64,000 bases of DNA from Microbacterium galbinum (GTDB lineage Bacteria; Actinomycetota; Actinomycetes; Actinomycetales; Microbacteriaceae): contig NZ_CP078077.1 in the NCBI RefSeq assembly GCF_023101185.1, positions 2,633,630 to 2,697,629 of the forward strand. Reading direction: 5' to 3'. The notes under the pieces are model-generated. The model searched no databases, was not told where the DNA came from, and worked only from the letters and a program-made list of their open reading frames with translations. The position numbers and the translations under genes are program-made. Below, in pieces: positions 1 to 9,111 of this stretch (the stretch's first letter is position 1; each line of letters begins with the position of its first letter).

Positions 1-1
1 C

Positions 2-1117
2 ATCGCCTCCGACCTGCTTCCCTCCCTCTGGGCCTCGAGCCAGGAGGATGCGCTGAGCCAGGCCGGATGGCTCATCTCGCTGTATGCGCTCGGCGTCGTG
101 GTGGGCGCGCCGACCATCGCCGGTTTCGTCGCGCGCTTCCCGCGGCACCGCGTCATGATCGTCCTGGCGATCGCGCTCACGGTCTTCAACGCCCTCACCG
201 TGGTGCTGCCGACGTTCGAGCTGGTCGGGGCGTCGCGCTTCCTCGCCGGCCTCCCGCACGGAGCCTACTTCGGCATCGGCGCTCTCGTCGCGGCCGACGT
301 CATGGGGCCGGGCAACCGCGCCAAGGGCGTCGCCTTCATCCTCACCGGCCTCACGGTCGCGAACGTCGTCGGGGTTCCGCTCGGCACGTTCCTCGGCCAG
401 GCCTGGGGATGGCGCGCCGCGTTCGGCGTCGTCGCCCTCGTCTTCGCCCTCGCGACGATCTGCATCGTGTTCTTCGTGCCCGAGCACCCGGGTTCCCCCG
501 GCCGGACGATGCGTCAGGAGCTGGGCGTCTTCCGCATCCGGCAGGTCTGGTTCACGCTGGGCATCGGCGCGATCGGCTTCGGCGGCTTCTTCGCCGTGTA
601 CAGCTACATCGCCCCGTTGGTGACCGAGGTGGCCGGGTCGCCGGAGTGGGTGGTGCCGATCGTTCTGGTGCTCATGGGCATCGGCATGACGGTCGGAAAC
701 CTCGTGGGCGGTCATCTCGCCGACATCGATCTGCGGCGCACGCTGCTGTTCGGACTCGCGGCGATGGCGGTCGTCTTCGCCCTGCTCGCCGTGTTCTCGT
801 TCTGGATCATCTCGCTGAGCCTGCTGGTGCTCATCGTCGGCTTCGTGTCGTCGGTGCTGAGCCCGACGATCCAGACCCGTCTCATGGACGTCGCCGGAGA
901 CAATCAGTCGATCGCCGCGGCCATGAACCATTCGGCGCTGAACATCGGCAACAGCCTCGGGGCGTTCCTGGGTGGCGTCGTGATCGCCGTCGGCTGGGGC
1001 TTCACGTCTCCCGCGTGGACGGGTGCCGTGCTCGCGATCGCCGGTCTGCTGATCGCTCTGCTCTCGTACCGCGTCGAGGCTCGTCGCTCCGCTGCCCTGG
1101 TGGGCGCATCGTCGTAG
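2..1117 (+). CDS. MFS transporter, 5' end outside the window
   Basis: The reading frame is open from base 2, so the start codon and the first one or two membrane segments lie upstream. The visible 371 residues are a run of hydrophobic helices with short loops, in the arrangement of major facilitator proteins of the arabinose-efflux/chloramphenicol-efflux type (DHA1-like). A glycine-rich loop with FLAGLPHGAYFG falls where the family's conserved helix-5 antiporter-type motif lies. It should act in the cytoplasmic membrane as a proton-coupled exporter of small molecules; the substrate cannot be read from sequence. The next gene starts 9 bases after the stop. An ATG at 98 is only an internal methionine, since homologous sequence continues before it. 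Confidence 0.85.
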   Translation: MASDLLPSLWASSQEDALSQAGWLISLYALGVVVGAPTIAGFVARFPRHRVMIVLAIALTVFNALTVVLPTFELVGASRFLAGLPHGAYFGIGALVAADVMGPGNRAKGVAFILTGLTVANVVGVPLGTFLGQAWGWRAAFGVVALVFALATICIVFFVPEHPGSPGRTMRQELGVFRIRQVWFTLGIGAIGFGGFFAVYSYIAPLVTEVAGSPEWVVPIVLVLMGIGMTVGNLVGGHLADIDLRRTLLFGLAAMAVVFALLAVFSFWIISLSLLVLIVGFVSSVLSPTIQTRLMDVAGDNQSIAAAMNHSALNIGNSLGAFLGGVVIAVGWGFTSPAWTGAVLAIAGLLIALLSYRVEARRSAALVGASS

Positions 1118-1120
1118 GGT
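1115..1120 (+). promoter_or_regulatory. -10 box (TAGGGT) of the NUDIX gene
   Basis: TAGGGT lies 6 bases before the ATG at 1127 and includes the stop codon of the transporter. If used, transcription would begin at or next to the ATG (leaderless). It belongs to a pattern repeated throughout the window. Confidence 0.4.
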
Positions 1121-1126
1121 GAGGGG

Positions 1127-1747
1127 ATGCTCATCCCCGATGCTCTTCCGGTGGCCGGAACGGCCGTGCTGGTGCGTGACTCGACCGGCGGCGTCGAGGT
1201 GCTGCTGATCCGTCGGCCCGAGCGGGGTTCCTTCGCCGACGCGTGGGTCTTCCCGGGCGGCAAGGTGGAGGAACACGATCGGCGACACGGCTCCGGGGAT
1301 ATCGACGACGCGCGACGCGCCGCCATCCGAGAGACGCAGGAGGAGGTCGGCCTCGAGATCGCCGGTCTGTCGGCGTTGTCGCAGTGGCATCCGCCCGCCG
1401 AGGCGCCCACGCGGATCCGGACGTGGTTCTTCCTCGCTGCGGCACCGGATGCCACGCCCGTCCCGTCGCCCGACGAGGTCGTCGAGTACGCCTGGACGAC
1501 CCCGGCACAGGCGCTCGAACGGCACGCGACGGGGGAGTGGACTCTGTTCCCGCCGACGTGGATGACACTCCACGGTTTGATCGCGGTCACCGACGCCGCT
1601 TCCGCGCTCGCCGCGCCGTCGACACCGGCCCTGTTCCGAACGCGCGTGATCCCGACGGATACCGGGCGCGACTTCGCCTGGGAGCAGGGTCGTCTGCTGA
1701 CCGGTGGACTCCCGTGGCGTTTCGTCGAGGAGTGGGCCGGCGAGTGA
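1127..1747 (+). CDS. NUDIX hydrolase with an expanded Nudix box
   Basis: This 206-residue protein should hydrolyse a nucleoside diphosphate linked to another group; the substrate is unknown. The Nudix signature is present but stretched: GGKVEE at residues 44-49 is followed by about 15 residues before AAIRETQEEVG (65-75). The helix is normally much closer to the GG. An insertion here is typical of the NUDT19/RP2p-like branch, some members of which act on CoA derivatives. The metal-binding glutamates of RExxEExG are intact. The ATG at 1127 has GAGGGG immediately upstream and a -10-like box 6 bases before it. It lies between the transporter and the convergent metX, whose stop is 12 bases after this one. 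Confidence 0.85.
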   Translation: MLIPDALPVAGTAVLVRDSTGGVEVLLIRRPERGSFADAWVFPGGKVEEHDRRHGSGDIDDARRAAIRETQEEVGLEIAGLSALSQWHPPAEAPTRIRTWFFLAAAPDATPVPSPDEVVEYAWTTPAQALERHATGEWTLFPPTWMTLHGLIAVTDAASALAAPSTPALFRTRVIPTDTGRDFAWEQGRLLTGGLPWRFVEEWAGE

Positions 1748-1759
1748 GCCGTCGGGGCG

Positions 1760-2968
1760 TCAGCTGTCGAGCAGTCGCCGCAGGTGAGCGCCCACGGCCT
1801 CGTTCTCGATGAGGAACCCGTCGTGCCCGAAGTCGCTGTTCAGCACGACCGCGTCGTGGCCGTCGAGGGTGTTCGGGATGCTCCGGGCGATGCGGTGCTG
1901 GCCATCGACCGGGAAGAGGCGGTCGCTGTCGATCCCCAGCACGAGCGTCGTCGCGGTCACGGTGCGCAGAGCCTCCTCCACGCCGCCGCGGTCGCGCCCG
2001 ACGTCGTGCGAGTTCATGGCCTCGACGAGGGTGATGTAGCTGTTCGCGTCGAAGCGGCGCGTGAACTTGTTGCCGTGGAAGTCGAGGTACGACTCGACGG
2101 CGAAGCGCCCGCCGTGCCCGAGCGGTGAGACCCCCGACTGCCAGGAACGCTGGAACCGCTGATTGAGCTCGATCGGGCTGCGGTAGTTCAGCAGAGCCAT
2201 CCGTCGGGCGAGGGCCAGACCCCGGTGCGGGCCGTCGCCGTCGCCGAGGTCGTAGTACTCGCCGCCCTGGAACCGCGGATCCATGCGGATCGTCTCGAGC
2301 TGCACGGTGTTGAGCGCGATCTGGTCGGCGGTGGTCACGGGAGGCGACGAGAGCACGGCGAGCCGTTCGACCCGTTCCGGATGCGTCACCGCCCACTCGA
2401 GCGCGTGCATACCGCCCATCGAACCGCCGATGACCGCGGCCCACGTGTCGATGCCCAGGGCATCGGCGAGGCGCACCTGAGCGGCGACCTGATCGCGGAT
2501 CGTCAGGTACGGGAAGCGCGAGGCCCATTCGTAGCCGTCGGGGGCGACGCTCGCGGGTCCGGTCGAGCCCTGGCAGCCGCCGAGCATGTTGGGGGCGACG
2601 ACGAACCAGCGGTCGGTGTCGAGGGGTGCGCCGGGACCGGTGAGCTCTTCCCACCATCCGGCGGTCGGATGCCCCGCACCGGCCTCGCCGCGCACGTGGC
2701 TGTCGCCGGTGAGGGCGTGCAGCACGAGCACCGCGTTGTCGCCCGCGGCGTTCAGCTCGCCCCACGACTCGTAGGCGATGCGGATGCTGGGGAGCTCGGC
2801 CCCGCTCTCGGTCCGGAATACGCCGGACCGCGCGAAGCGGCGTCCGCCCACGGGGTCGCCGTCGCGCCAGGCGCCGGTCGCCGGAGGTCGCGCGCGGAGG
2901 AGCCGGACGTCGGCCTCCGTCACGAGCGCCGAGGGCACCGTGTCTTCAGAGGTCGTCTGCCAGTCCAT
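1760..2968 (-). CDS. metX: homoserine O-acetyltransferase
   Basis: MetX transfers acetyl from acetyl-CoA to homoserine, making O-acetylhomoserine for methionine synthesis in the cytoplasm. The 402-residue alpha/beta-hydrolase fold protein has the nucleophile elbow GGSMGG (Ser about 183), an Asp in the LGIDSDRLFP segment and a His in DFGHDGFL, which complete the triad. The substrate-binding HALTGDSH (84-91) and NMLGGCQGSTGP (127-138) segments are typical. The frame stays open far upstream of the gene, but the ATG at 2968 gives the usual length and fits just after the hairpin at 3025-3063. MetY, which uses the product, is encoded immediately upstream on the same strand. Homoserine is supplied by hom at 37659. 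Confidence 0.95.
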   Translation of the reverse strand: MDWQTTSEDTVPSALVTEADVRLLRARPPATGAWRDGDPVGGRRFARSGVFRTESGAELPSIRIAYESWGELNAAGDNAVLVLHALTGDSHVRGEAGAGHPTAGWWEELTGPGAPLDTDRWFVVAPNMLGGCQGSTGPASVAPDGYEWASRFPYLTIRDQVAAQVRLADALGIDTWAAVIGGSMGGMHALEWAVTHPERVERLAVLSSPPVTTADQIALNTVQLETIRMDPRFQGGEYYDLGDGDGPHRGLALARRMALLNYRSPIELNQRFQRSWQSGVSPLGHGGRFAVESYLDFHGNKFTRRFDANSYITLVEAMNSHDVGRDRGGVEEALRTVTATTLVLGIDSDRLFPVDGQHRIARSIPNTLDGHDAVVLNSDFGHDGFLIENEAVGAHLRRLLDS

Positions 2969-3024
2969 GCTTCCATTCTCGCGTGACCTGCGGGTCGGGC
3001 GGCGAACGTTACGCCGCCGGAAGA

Positions 3025-3063
3025 CACGGATGCCCCGGACTCCGGGAGTCCGAGGCATCCGTG
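3025..3063 (-). terminator. hairpin between metY and metX
   Basis: An inverted repeat: CGGATGCC then CGGACT, loop CCGGG, AGTCCG, then GGCATCCG, with one C/A mismatch and extra outer pairs. It lies 12 bases after the metY stop and about 56 bases before metX. There is no clear U-run, as is common in actinobacteria. It may terminate or attenuate read-through from metY to metX. Its outer arm is nearly identical to the hairpin at 15792-15826. Confidence 0.65.
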
Positions 3064-3075
3064 GTGGACGAATCG

Positions 3076-4398
3076 TCAGGCGCGAGCGGCCTCCGAGACG
3101 CGACGGGCAGCGGCCAGGGCCTGGTCGAGGTCGGCCTTGAGGTCGTCGACGTTCTCGATGCCGACCGAGAGGCGCACGAGGCCGGGCGTGACGCCCGCCG
3201 TGAGCTGCTGCTCGGGAGTGAGCTGCGCGTGGGTGGTCGATGCCGGGTGGATGACGAGCGAGCGCACGTCGCCGATGTTCGCCAGGTGGCTGAACAGCGA
3301 GAGGCTGTTCACGAACTCGCGACCCGCCTCGACACCGCCCTTCAGCTCGAACGACAGCACCGCTCCGACGCCCTTGGGCGCGTACTCGTTGGCCTTGGCG
3401 TACCAGGGGGAGGACGGCAGCCCCGAGTAGTTGACGGTCGCGACGTCGTCGCGTCCGTCGAGCCACTCGGCGATCTCCTGCGCGTTCTGCACGTGGCGCT
3501 CGATGCGCAACGACAGCGTCTCGACGCCCTGGATCAGGTTCCACGCGCTCTGCGGGGCGATCGCGGATCCGAGGTCGCGGAGCAGCTGCACGCGGGCCTT
3601 GATGATGTACGCGAGCGGGTCGCCGACCGCGGTCGTGTAGCTGGCCCCGTGGTACGAGGGGTCCGGAACGGTGAGCCCCGGGAACTTCTCGACGTTCTTC
3701 GACCACTCGAACGAACCGCCGTCGATGATCACGCCGCCGATCGTCGTGCCGTGGCCGCCGAGGAACTTGGTGACCGAGTGGATCACGATGTCGGCGCCGT
3801 GCTCGAACGGACGGATCAGGTACGGGGTGGCGATCGTGTTGTCGACGATGAGCGGCACACCGCTGGCGTGGGCGACGTCGGCGACGGCGCGGATGTCGAG
3901 GACGTTGATCTGCGGGTTGCCGATCGTCTCGGCGAAGAACAGCTTGGTGTTCGGGCGGACGGCGCGGCGCCACTCCTCGGGGTCGTCCTGGTTCTCGACG
4001 AACGTGACCTCGATGCCGAGCTTGGCGAGCGTGTACTTGAAGAGGTTGTAGGTGCCGCCGTAGATCGAGCTCGAGGCGACGAAGTGGTCGCCGGCCTCGG
4101 CGATGTTCAGGATCGCGAAGGTCGATGCCGCCTGGCCGCTCGAGAGCACCAGTGCTCCCGTGCCTCCCTCGAGGGCCGCGAGGCGCTGCTCGAGGACGTC
4201 TTGCGTCGGGTTCTGGATGCGGGTGTAGATGTTGCCGAACTCGGCCAGGGCGAAGAGGTTCGCCGCGTGGTCGGCGCTGTCGAACACGTACGACGTGGTC
4301 TGGTAGATCGGCGTGGCACGTGCCTTCGTCACCGGGTCGGGCGCAGCGCCGGAGTGGATCTGCTTGGTCTCGAAACGCCAGGTCTCGGGTGCGGACAT
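3076..4398 (-). CDS. metY: O-acetylhomoserine sulfhydrylase (aminocarboxypropyltransferase)
   Basis: This PLP enzyme joins sulfide to O-acetylhomoserine to give homocysteine, the direct sulfhydrylation route to methionine. The 440-residue length is typical of MetY. The Cys/Met-metabolism PLP family signature is [10 protein letters not shown], with the PLP lysine at about K211. The family's Y-x-R around residue 60 ([10 protein letters not shown]) and SSGQAA (86-91) are also present. A homocysteine synthase fits because metX lies directly downstream, rather than a succinyl-homoserine enzyme. The upstream region has a consensus TTGACA -35 and a 10-base palindrome within the promoter. I see no SAM riboswitch. 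The ATG at 4398 is the start of the conserved N-terminal segment. Confidence 0.95.
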   Translation of the reverse strand: MSAPETWRFETKQIHSGAAPDPVTKARATPIYQTTSYVFDSADHAANLFALAEFGNIYTRIQNPTQDVLEQRLAALEGGTGALVLSSGQAASTFAILNIAEAGDHFVASSSIYGGTYNLFKYTLAKLGIEVTFVENQDDPEEWRRAVRPNTKLFFAETIGNPQINVLDIRAVADVAHASGVPLIVDNTIATPYLIRPFEHGADIVIHSVTKFLGGHGTTIGGVIIDGGSFEWSKNVEKFPGLTVPDPSYHGASYTTAVGDPLAYIIKARVQLLRDLGSAIAPQSAWNLIQGVETLSLRIERHVQNAQEIAEWLDGRDDVATVNYSGLPSSPWYAKANEYAPKGVGAVLSFELKGGVEAGREFVNSLSLFSHLANIGDVRSLVIHPASTTHAQLTPEQQLTAGVTPGLVRLSVGIENVDDLKADLDQALAAARRVSEAARA

Positions 4399-4449
4399 GT
4401 TGTTCCCCCTGGAACGATCGATGGTCGGATGGCGGATGCCGTTTCAGTG

Positions 4450-4476
4450 AGAGTACGGAATATTCCCTCCTGTCAA
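4450..4476 (-). promoter_or_regulatory. metY promoter with palindromic operator candidate
   Basis: On the minus strand there is a perfect -35 TTGACA (4476-4471). A weaker -10 TACTCT (4455-4450) follows after a 15-base spacer. The spacer contains GGAATATTCC (4457-4466), a perfect 10-base palindrome in an otherwise G+C-rich sequence. A repressor bound there would block the polymerase. Its identity is unknown; a methionine or cysteine regulator is a guess from context. Confidence 0.5.
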
Positions 4477-4533
4477 CAATGAGTGGGAAATGTGACGTAA
4501 CAGTCCCGATCGGCGAAAAACCGCGGAACATCG

Positions 4534-4539
4534 TACGGT
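4534..4539 (+). promoter_or_regulatory. -10 box (TACGGT) of the SDR gene
   Basis: TACGGT sits 6 bases before the ATG at 4546. A GGAGG-like stretch lies between them but would not be transcribed if the mRNA starts at the ATG. Confidence 0.4.
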
Positions 4540-4545
4540 GGAGGC

Positions 4546-5328
4546 ATGGTGAACAGACGTGCAGTTGTGACGGGAGCGAGCTCGGGGATCGGGGCGGCGA
4601 CGGTGCGGGAGCTCCGCTCGCGCGGATGGGACGTCGTGGGCGTCGCCCGGCGGGAGGATCGCCTCACCGCCCTCGTGGCCGAGACCGGGGCATCCGCCAT
4701 CGCCTGCGACCTGACCGACTCCGCCGCCGTCGATGCCCTCATCGCCGAGCTGGAGGCCAGCGGCCCCGTGCACGCGCTCGTGCAGGTGGCCGGGGGAGCG
4801 CGCGGGACCGACCGCATCGAGGATGCCTCGGTCGAGGACTGGCAGTGGATGTTCGACGCGAACGTGCTCTCGACGCAGCGGCTCGTGAAGGGCCTGCTTC
4901 CGCTGTTGCGCCGCGCCGCAGCGGCCGACGGCCACGCCGACACGGTGTTCGTGACGTCGACGGCGGCCCAGACCGCGTACGCGGGCGGAGCCGGGTACAA
5001 CGCGGCGAAGGCCGCCGAGGCGATGCTCGTCCGGGTGCTCCGTCAGGAGCTGAACGGCGAGCCGATCCGCGTGGTCGAGGTCGCACCGGGAATGGTGCAC
5101 ACCGAGGAGTTCACCCTCAACCGTCTCGGCGGGGACTCCGTCGCAGCCGAAGCCGTCTACGCCGGGGTCGAGGCTCCGCTCGTCGCCGGAGACGTCGCCG
5201 ACGTCATCGCCTACGCGCTCGATGCGCCGGGGCACGTGAACCTCGACCTCGTCACGATGCGTCCGGTCGCGCAGTCGGCTCAGCACCTGCTGGCGCGCGG
5301 ACCGCTGCGCGTGCGCTCCGCCGAATGA
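4546..5328 (+). CDS. short-chain dehydrogenase/reductase
   Basis: This 260-residue classical SDR is an NAD(P)-dependent oxidoreductase. It shows the nucleotide-binding motif TGASSGIG (9-16), an active-site Ser in VFVTSTA (about 138) and the catalytic YxxxK as YNAAK (Y151, K155). An arginine pair after the second strand (VARRED) suggests preference for NADP. It resembles the YdfG/serine 3-dehydrogenase-like group, but the substrate cannot be assigned. Its TGA overlaps the ATG of the uracil-DNA glycosylase, so the two are probably cotranscribed although functionally unrelated. Confidence 0.88.
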   Translation: MVNRRAVVTGASSGIGAATVRELRSRGWDVVGVARREDRLTALVAETGASAIACDLTDSAAVDALIAELEASGPVHALVQVAGGARGTDRIEDASVEDWQWMFDANVLSTQRLVKGLLPLLRRAAAADGHADTVFVTSTAAQTAYAGGAGYNAAKAAEAMLVRVLRQELNGEPIRVVEVAPGMVHTEEFTLNRLGGDSVAAEAVYAGVEAPLVAGDVADVIAYALDAPGHVNLDLVTMRPVAQSAQHLLARGPLRVRSAE

Positions 5329-6044
5329 CGATGGCCCGCACCCTCGCCGAGCTCGCCGCGGATGGCGAGATCGACCCGGGATGGGCGGAGGCGCTCGCGC
5401 CCGTGCAGCACGACATCACCGCCCTGGGCGAGCGTCTGCGCGGCGAGGTGCAGGCGGGGCGCGGATACCTTCCGGACGGCGCGAACGTGCTCCGGGCGTT
5501 CCGGCGACCGCTCGCCGATGTGCGGGTTCTCATCACCGGTCAGGATCCCTATCCGACCCCCGGTCATCCGATCGGACTCTCGTTCGCGGTCGACCGCGAC
5601 GTGCGGCCGCTGCCGCGCAGCCTCGCCAACATCTACCGCGAGCGGGAGAGCGATCTCGGCATCCCGCCCGCGCCGCACGGCGACCTCTCGGCGTGGAGCG
5701 ATCAGGGGGTGCTGCTGCTCAACCGGGTGCTGACCGTGCAGCCGGGCGTGGCGGGCTCGCACCGGCGGTGGGGGTGGGAGAAGGTCACCGAAGCCGCGAT
5801 CCGGGCGCTCGTCGCGCGCGACCGCCCGCTCGTCGCGATCCTGTGGGGCAAGGACGCCGAGAACCTGCGTCCGCTCCTGGGGGCGACGCCGATCATCGCG
5901 TCGGCCCACCCCTCGCCGCTGTCGGCGCGTCGTGGTTTCTTCGGGTCCCGCCCGTTCTCGCGCGCGAACGAGCTGCTCGAGGGCCTGGGAGCGGCGCCGA
6001 TCGACTGGCGGGTAGAGGGCGAACGCCCCGGATCCCTAAGCTGA
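5325..6044 (+). CDS. ung: uracil-DNA glycosylase, family 1
   Basis: Ung removes uracil from DNA to start base-excision repair. The 239-residue protein carries the family-1 water-activating motif GQDPYP (72-77, catalytic Asp about 74) and the DNA-intercalating loop [18 protein letters not shown] near residue 195. The ATG at 5325 overlaps the SDR stop (ATGA); a second in-frame ATG at 5331 is possible. The frame remains open far upstream across the SDR and metY regions, but that is a G+C artefact. Confidence 0.95.
   Translation: MTMARTLAELAADGEIDPGWAEALAPVQHDITALGERLRGEVQAGRGYLPDGANVLRAFRRPLADVRVLITGQDPYPTPGHPIGLSFAVDRDVRPLPRSLANIYRERESDLGIPPAPHGDLSAWSDQGVLLLNRVLTVQPGVAGSHRRWGWEKVTEAAIRALVARDRPLVAILWGKDAENLRPLLGATPIIASAHPSPLSARRGFFGSRPFSRANELLEGLGAAPIDWRVEGERPGSLS
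6037..6042 (+). promoter_or_regulatory. -10 box (TAAGCT) of the acetyltransferase gene
   Basis: TAAGCT lies 6 bases before the ATG at 6049 and overlaps the end of ung, giving the acetyltransferase a possible leaderless promoter of its own. Confidence 0.4.
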
Positions 6045-6048
6045 TCGC

Positions 6049-6669
6049 ATGCAGTTCGAACCGGGGGACCGACGTCGCATCCTGCCGCGCCACCTGCGTC
6101 CTGCGGCGGCCCCCGAGATCTTCTCGTACACGATCCGTCCCGCCCGGCCCGGTGATCTGCCCTCCGTGCGCGAGATCTACAACCACTTCGTGAGCAACTC
6201 CGCCGTCACGCTCGACGAGAAGAGCAGCAGCATCCCGTACTGGCGCGACAAGTTCGCCCTGCTGGATCGGCTCGGGCTCCCGTTCCTCGTCGCGGTGTCA
6301 CCTTCCGGGGTGGTCATCGGCTATGCGCTCGCGCAGCCCTGGGCGGGCAAGAACGCCTATCGCTACACGGTCGAGGACTCGATCTATCTCGGCCCTGGTG
6401 CCGGCGGAAAGGGCCTCGGTGGCGCGCTGCTCCAGGCGCTGATCGACGCCTGCGAGCAGTTCGGCATCCGCGAGATGGTCGCGGTCATCAGCGACAGCGG
6501 TGCCGAGGCGTCGATCCGTCTGCACGCTCGCCTCGGTTTCGTGGAGGCGGGGCGCATGGCCCGGGTCGGCCACAAGTTCGGTCGCGAGCTCGGCACCGTG
6601 TACATGAAGCGCGCGCTGAGACCGGTCGCGCGCCGCCGTCGGTTCCTGGCCTCCGGTCGCGGTCACTGA
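6049..6669 (+). CDS. GNAT N-acetyltransferase, phosphinothricin-acetyltransferase-like
   Basis: This 206-residue acetyl-CoA-dependent N-acetyltransferase has a GNAT domain from about residue 25 ([19 protein letters not shown]) to 190. Motif A is the acetyl-CoA loop [14 protein letters not shown]. The segment EDSIYLGP before it and the C-terminal [10 protein letters not shown] match the PAT/YncA group, which acetylates small amines such as phosphinothricin or methionine sulfoximine; the true substrate is unknown. About 24 residues precede the domain. Its last 7 bases overlap the convergent ABC ATPase gene. Confidence 0.85.
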   Translation: MQFEPGDRRRILPRHLRPAAAPEIFSYTIRPARPGDLPSVREIYNHFVSNSAVTLDEKSSSIPYWRDKFALLDRLGLPFLVAVSPSGVVIGYALAQPWAGKNAYRYTVEDSIYLGPGAGGKGLGGALLQALIDACEQFGIREMVAVISDSGAEASIRLHARLGFVEAGRMARVGHKFGRELGTVYMKRALRPVARRRRFLASGRGH

Positions 6670-7454
6670 TCGCGCGGGATGACCGGGATCGCGGCCAGCA
6701 GAGCCTTCGTGTAGTCGTGCTGCGGGCGCAGGAGCACGTCGCCGGTCGTGCCGCGCTCGACGATCCGGCCGTCCTTCATCACCACCACGGTGTCGCTGAG
6801 GTTCTGCACCACACCGATGTCGTGCGACACGAGTACGAGGGTGAGGTCGGTCGTCCGTCGCAGATCGACGAGGAGCTCGAGGATCTGCGCCCGTACCGTC
6901 ACATCGAGGGCCGAGAGCGGCTCGTCGCCGATGAGGATGCGGGGGCCGTGTACGATCGCACGAGCCAACGCGATGCGCTGTCGCTGCCCGCCGGAGAACT
7001 CGTGCGGATATCTGTCGCCGGCATCGGGCTCCAGCCCGACCCGGGCGAGCACCTCGCGCACACGCGCCCGATGATCGCCGTCGACACCGAGGGCCCACAG
7101 CGGCTCGCGAACGATCTGCCCGGCGGTCATGCGCGGGTCGAGGGAGGCGTAGGGGTCCTGGAAGACGAGTCCCGTCTGTCGGCGCAGCCACCGGAGGGAC
7201 GTCGCGGATGCCGAGGCGTCCACGCGCCGTCCGTCGACGGTCACCGTTCCCGATGTCGGTCTGTCGAGGCCCAGCAGCAGGCGCACCAGTGTCGATTTCC
7301 CCGAACCGGACTCGCCGATGATCCCGACGGACGAGCCCTCGATGATGTCGAGATCGGTCGGCTCGAGCGCCGTCTGCCGACGTGTGCGCTCGAGCGGCGA
7401 GCGCTTCGGGACGATGAACTCGCGGGTCAGCCCGCGCGCTTCGACGAGACTCAT
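6663..7454 (-). CDS. peptide ABC transporter, ATP-binding protein (second subunit)
   Basis: This cytoplasmic ATPase of a dipeptide/oligopeptide-type importer has 263 residues: Walker [10 protein letters not shown] (47-55), signature [10 protein letters not shown], Walker [13 protein letters not shown] and the switch His in LVSHD. It resembles DppF/OppF but is shorter than many because the usual C-terminal oligopeptide extension is minimal. It is the last gene of the operon. Its ATG overlaps the stop of the first ATPase (ATGA), which fixes the start at 7454 rather than the in-frame ATG at 7478. Its 3' end overlaps the convergent acetyltransferase by 7 bases. Confidence 0.92.
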   Translation of the reverse strand: MSLVEARGLTREFIVPKRSPLERTRRQTALEPTDLDIIEGSSVGIIGESGSGKSTLVRLLLGLDRPTSGTVTVDGRRVDASASATSLRWLRRQTGLVFQDPYASLDPRMTAGQIVREPLWALGVDGDHRARVREVLARVGLEPDAGDRYPHEFSGGQRQRIALARAIVHGPRILIGDEPLSALDVTVRAQILELLVDLRRTTDLTLVLVSHDIGVVQNLSDTVVVMKDGRIVERGTTGDVLLRPQHDYTKALLAAIPVIPRDQ

Positions 7455-8242
7455 GCGATGCCTCCGTCCGGGCGCCACAGCGTCGCCGTCGCATCGCGGA
7501 GCAGCCCCTGCGTGATCGGCGAGCTCGGTGCGGTGAGCAGCGTCGAGACCGGAGCGGACTCGACGACGCGCCCGTGTTCGAGAACCACGCCCTCGGTGGC
7601 GACCTGTGCGAGGACGGCGAGGTCGTGGGTGATGAAGACGAGCGACATGCCCTCGTCCTCGACGAGGTGCAGCAGGAGCGCCAGGATCTCGGACTGGATC
7701 GTGACGTCGAGCGCCGTGGTCGGCTCGTCGGCGATGAGCACGCGCGGGCGGCAGGCGAGTGCCATCGCGATCGCGACGCGCTGGCGCTGGCCGCCGGAGA
7801 GCTGGTGCGGGTAGCGATCGACGATCGACTCCGGATCGGGGAGCCGCACGCGGGCGGCTTCCTGAACCGCGCGTGCGCGCGCTTCGCGTCGCCCGATGCC
7901 CTCGTGGATGCGGATCGCCTCGGCGATCTGCCGACCGACCGTGCGGATCGGATTGAGGGCCGTGCGCGGCTCCTGGAACACGATGCCGATCTCGTCACCG
8001 CGCAGTCGGGCGAGCTCGCGGTCCGGCATCCCGATCAGTTCCGTGCCGTTCCAGCGGATGCTGCCCGCCGCCTTCGCGCCGTCGGGCAGGAGCCCGAGGA
8101 TCGCGAGAGCGGTGAGCGATTTGCCCGACCCGGACTCGCCGATCAGGCCCAGACGGGCGCCGTCCGCGACCTCGAACGAGACGCCGTCGACGACGCGACG
8201 CCCGTCGATCTCGACGGTCAGGCCTTCGACGACGAGGCTCAT
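7451..8242 (-). CDS. peptide ABC transporter, ATP-binding protein (first subunit)
   Basis: This is the DppD/OppD-like ATPase partner, also 263 residues. Walker A is GESGSGKS (35-42), the signature [10 protein letters not shown], and Walker [13 protein letters not shown] followed by FITHDL. The two ATPases would form the heterodimer that drives import through the permease pair encoded just upstream. ATGA overlaps on both sides (with the permease at 8239-8242 and the second ATPase at 7451-7454) indicate translational coupling. The frame stays open upstream over the permease gene, but the ATG at 8242 gives the usual N-terminus ([10 protein letters not shown]). Confidence 0.92.
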   Translation of the reverse strand: MSLVVEGLTVEIDGRRVVDGVSFEVADGARLGLIGESGSGKSLTALAILGLLPDGAKAAGSIRWNGTELIGMPDRELARLRGDEIGIVFQEPRTALNPIRTVGRQIAEAIRIHEGIGRREARARAVQEAARVRLPDPESIVDRYPHQLSGGQRQRVAIAMALACRPRVLIADEPTTALDVTIQSEILALLLHLVEDEGMSLVFITHDLAVLAQVATEGVVLEHGRVVESAPVSTLLTAPSSPITQGLLRDATATLWRPDGGIA

Positions 8243-9111
8243 GCGACCACTCCGGGGGTGTGCGTCTCGGCGCGGCGGTGGCGCAGCGTGGGGTCGGTCG
8301 CTTCGCGCAGGGCGTCGCCGAGGAGATTCAGGGCGAGGACGGTGAGGGTGATCGTGAGACCCGGCCAGATCACCGAGAGCGGGTGCACGCCGATGTAGCG
8401 CTGCAGGTCGGCGAGCAGCAGGCCCCAGCTGGGCTCGACGACCGACGCGCCGAAGCCGAGGTACGACAGTCCGGCTTCGGCCAGCACGGCGACGGCCATC
8501 GACCACGACAGCTGCACGATGAACACCGGAGCGACGTTGGGGAGGAGGTGGCGCAGCAGGCTCTGCGCGGGGGTGAGGCCGGATGCCTTCGCCGCGAGGA
8601 TGAAGTCGCTCTGCTGCACCCTCCGCAGCTCGGGGCGGGTGACGCGCGCGATGTTCACGCCGAAGCCGATGCCCACGGCCCAGATCACGACCCAGAGGGA
8701 GCCGCCCCAGACCGAGGAGATCATCATCGCGATGAGGAGCACCGGGAAGGCGATCAGGATGTCGACCAGAACCGCGATCGTCTCGCGCAGCCACCGGGCG
8801 GTGAGGGCGCCGAGCGCGGCGAGGGCGATGCCGACGACGGTGGCGACGACTCCGGCACCGATGCTGACGAACACCGTCGTGCGCGCCCCCGCCATGATCA
8901 GGCTCAGGATGTCGCGGCCGGTGTCGTCGGTGCCCAGGAGGTGCGGCCAGCTCGGACCGAGCCACCGGTCGCTGATGGTCGAGGATTGCGGGTCGAACGG
9001 CGTCCAGAACAGCGCGACGAGGGCTGTCAGGCCGATGAGGGCGACGACGATCAGGCCGAAGGCGCCCGTCGGGGTCGCCCACAGGCGGCGGAGCCACAGC
9101 GGAGCCATCAT
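8239..9111 (-). CDS. peptide ABC transporter permease, DppC-like
   Basis: This 290-residue inner-membrane permease of the BPD_transp_1 family has an N-terminal membrane helix at about residues 18-40. A periplasm-facing segment follows, with LGPSWPHLLGTDDTGRDILS typical of DppC/OppC, then five further helices. The EAA loop facing the ATPase is around EAGLSYLGFG. The start at 9111 overlaps the DppB-like stop (ATGA); a second ATG follows directly at 9108. Confidence 0.92.
   Translation of the reverse strand: MMAPLWLRRLWATPTGAFGLIVVALIGLTALVALFWTPFDPQSSTISDRWLGPSWPHLLGTDDTGRDILSLIMAGARTTVFVSIGAGVVATVVGIALAALGALTARWLRETIAVLVDILIAFPVLLIAMMISSVWGGSLWVVIWAVGIGFGVNIARVTRPELRRVQQSDFILAAKASGLTPAQSLLRHLLPNVAPVFIVQLSWSMAVAVLAEAGLSYLGFGASVVEPSWGLLLADLQRYIGVHPLSVIWPGLTITLTVLALNLLGDALREATDPTLRHRRAETHTPGVVA

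Noticed and set aside
1760..4531. A 923-codon minus-strand open frame covering metX and the metY region
   Set aside because: Only the part from 2968 downwards is MetX; the rest is arginine/proline-rich shadow translation opposite or out of frame with metY, caused by high G+C.
4399..4545. SAM riboswitch before metY
   Set aside because: No paired elements of a SAM-I, SAM-II or SAM-IV aptamer could be traced; a repressor palindrome explains the region better.
4125..5324. Upstream extension of the ung reading frame
   Set aside because: It translates the SDR and metY regions in the wrong frame; Ung starts at 5325.
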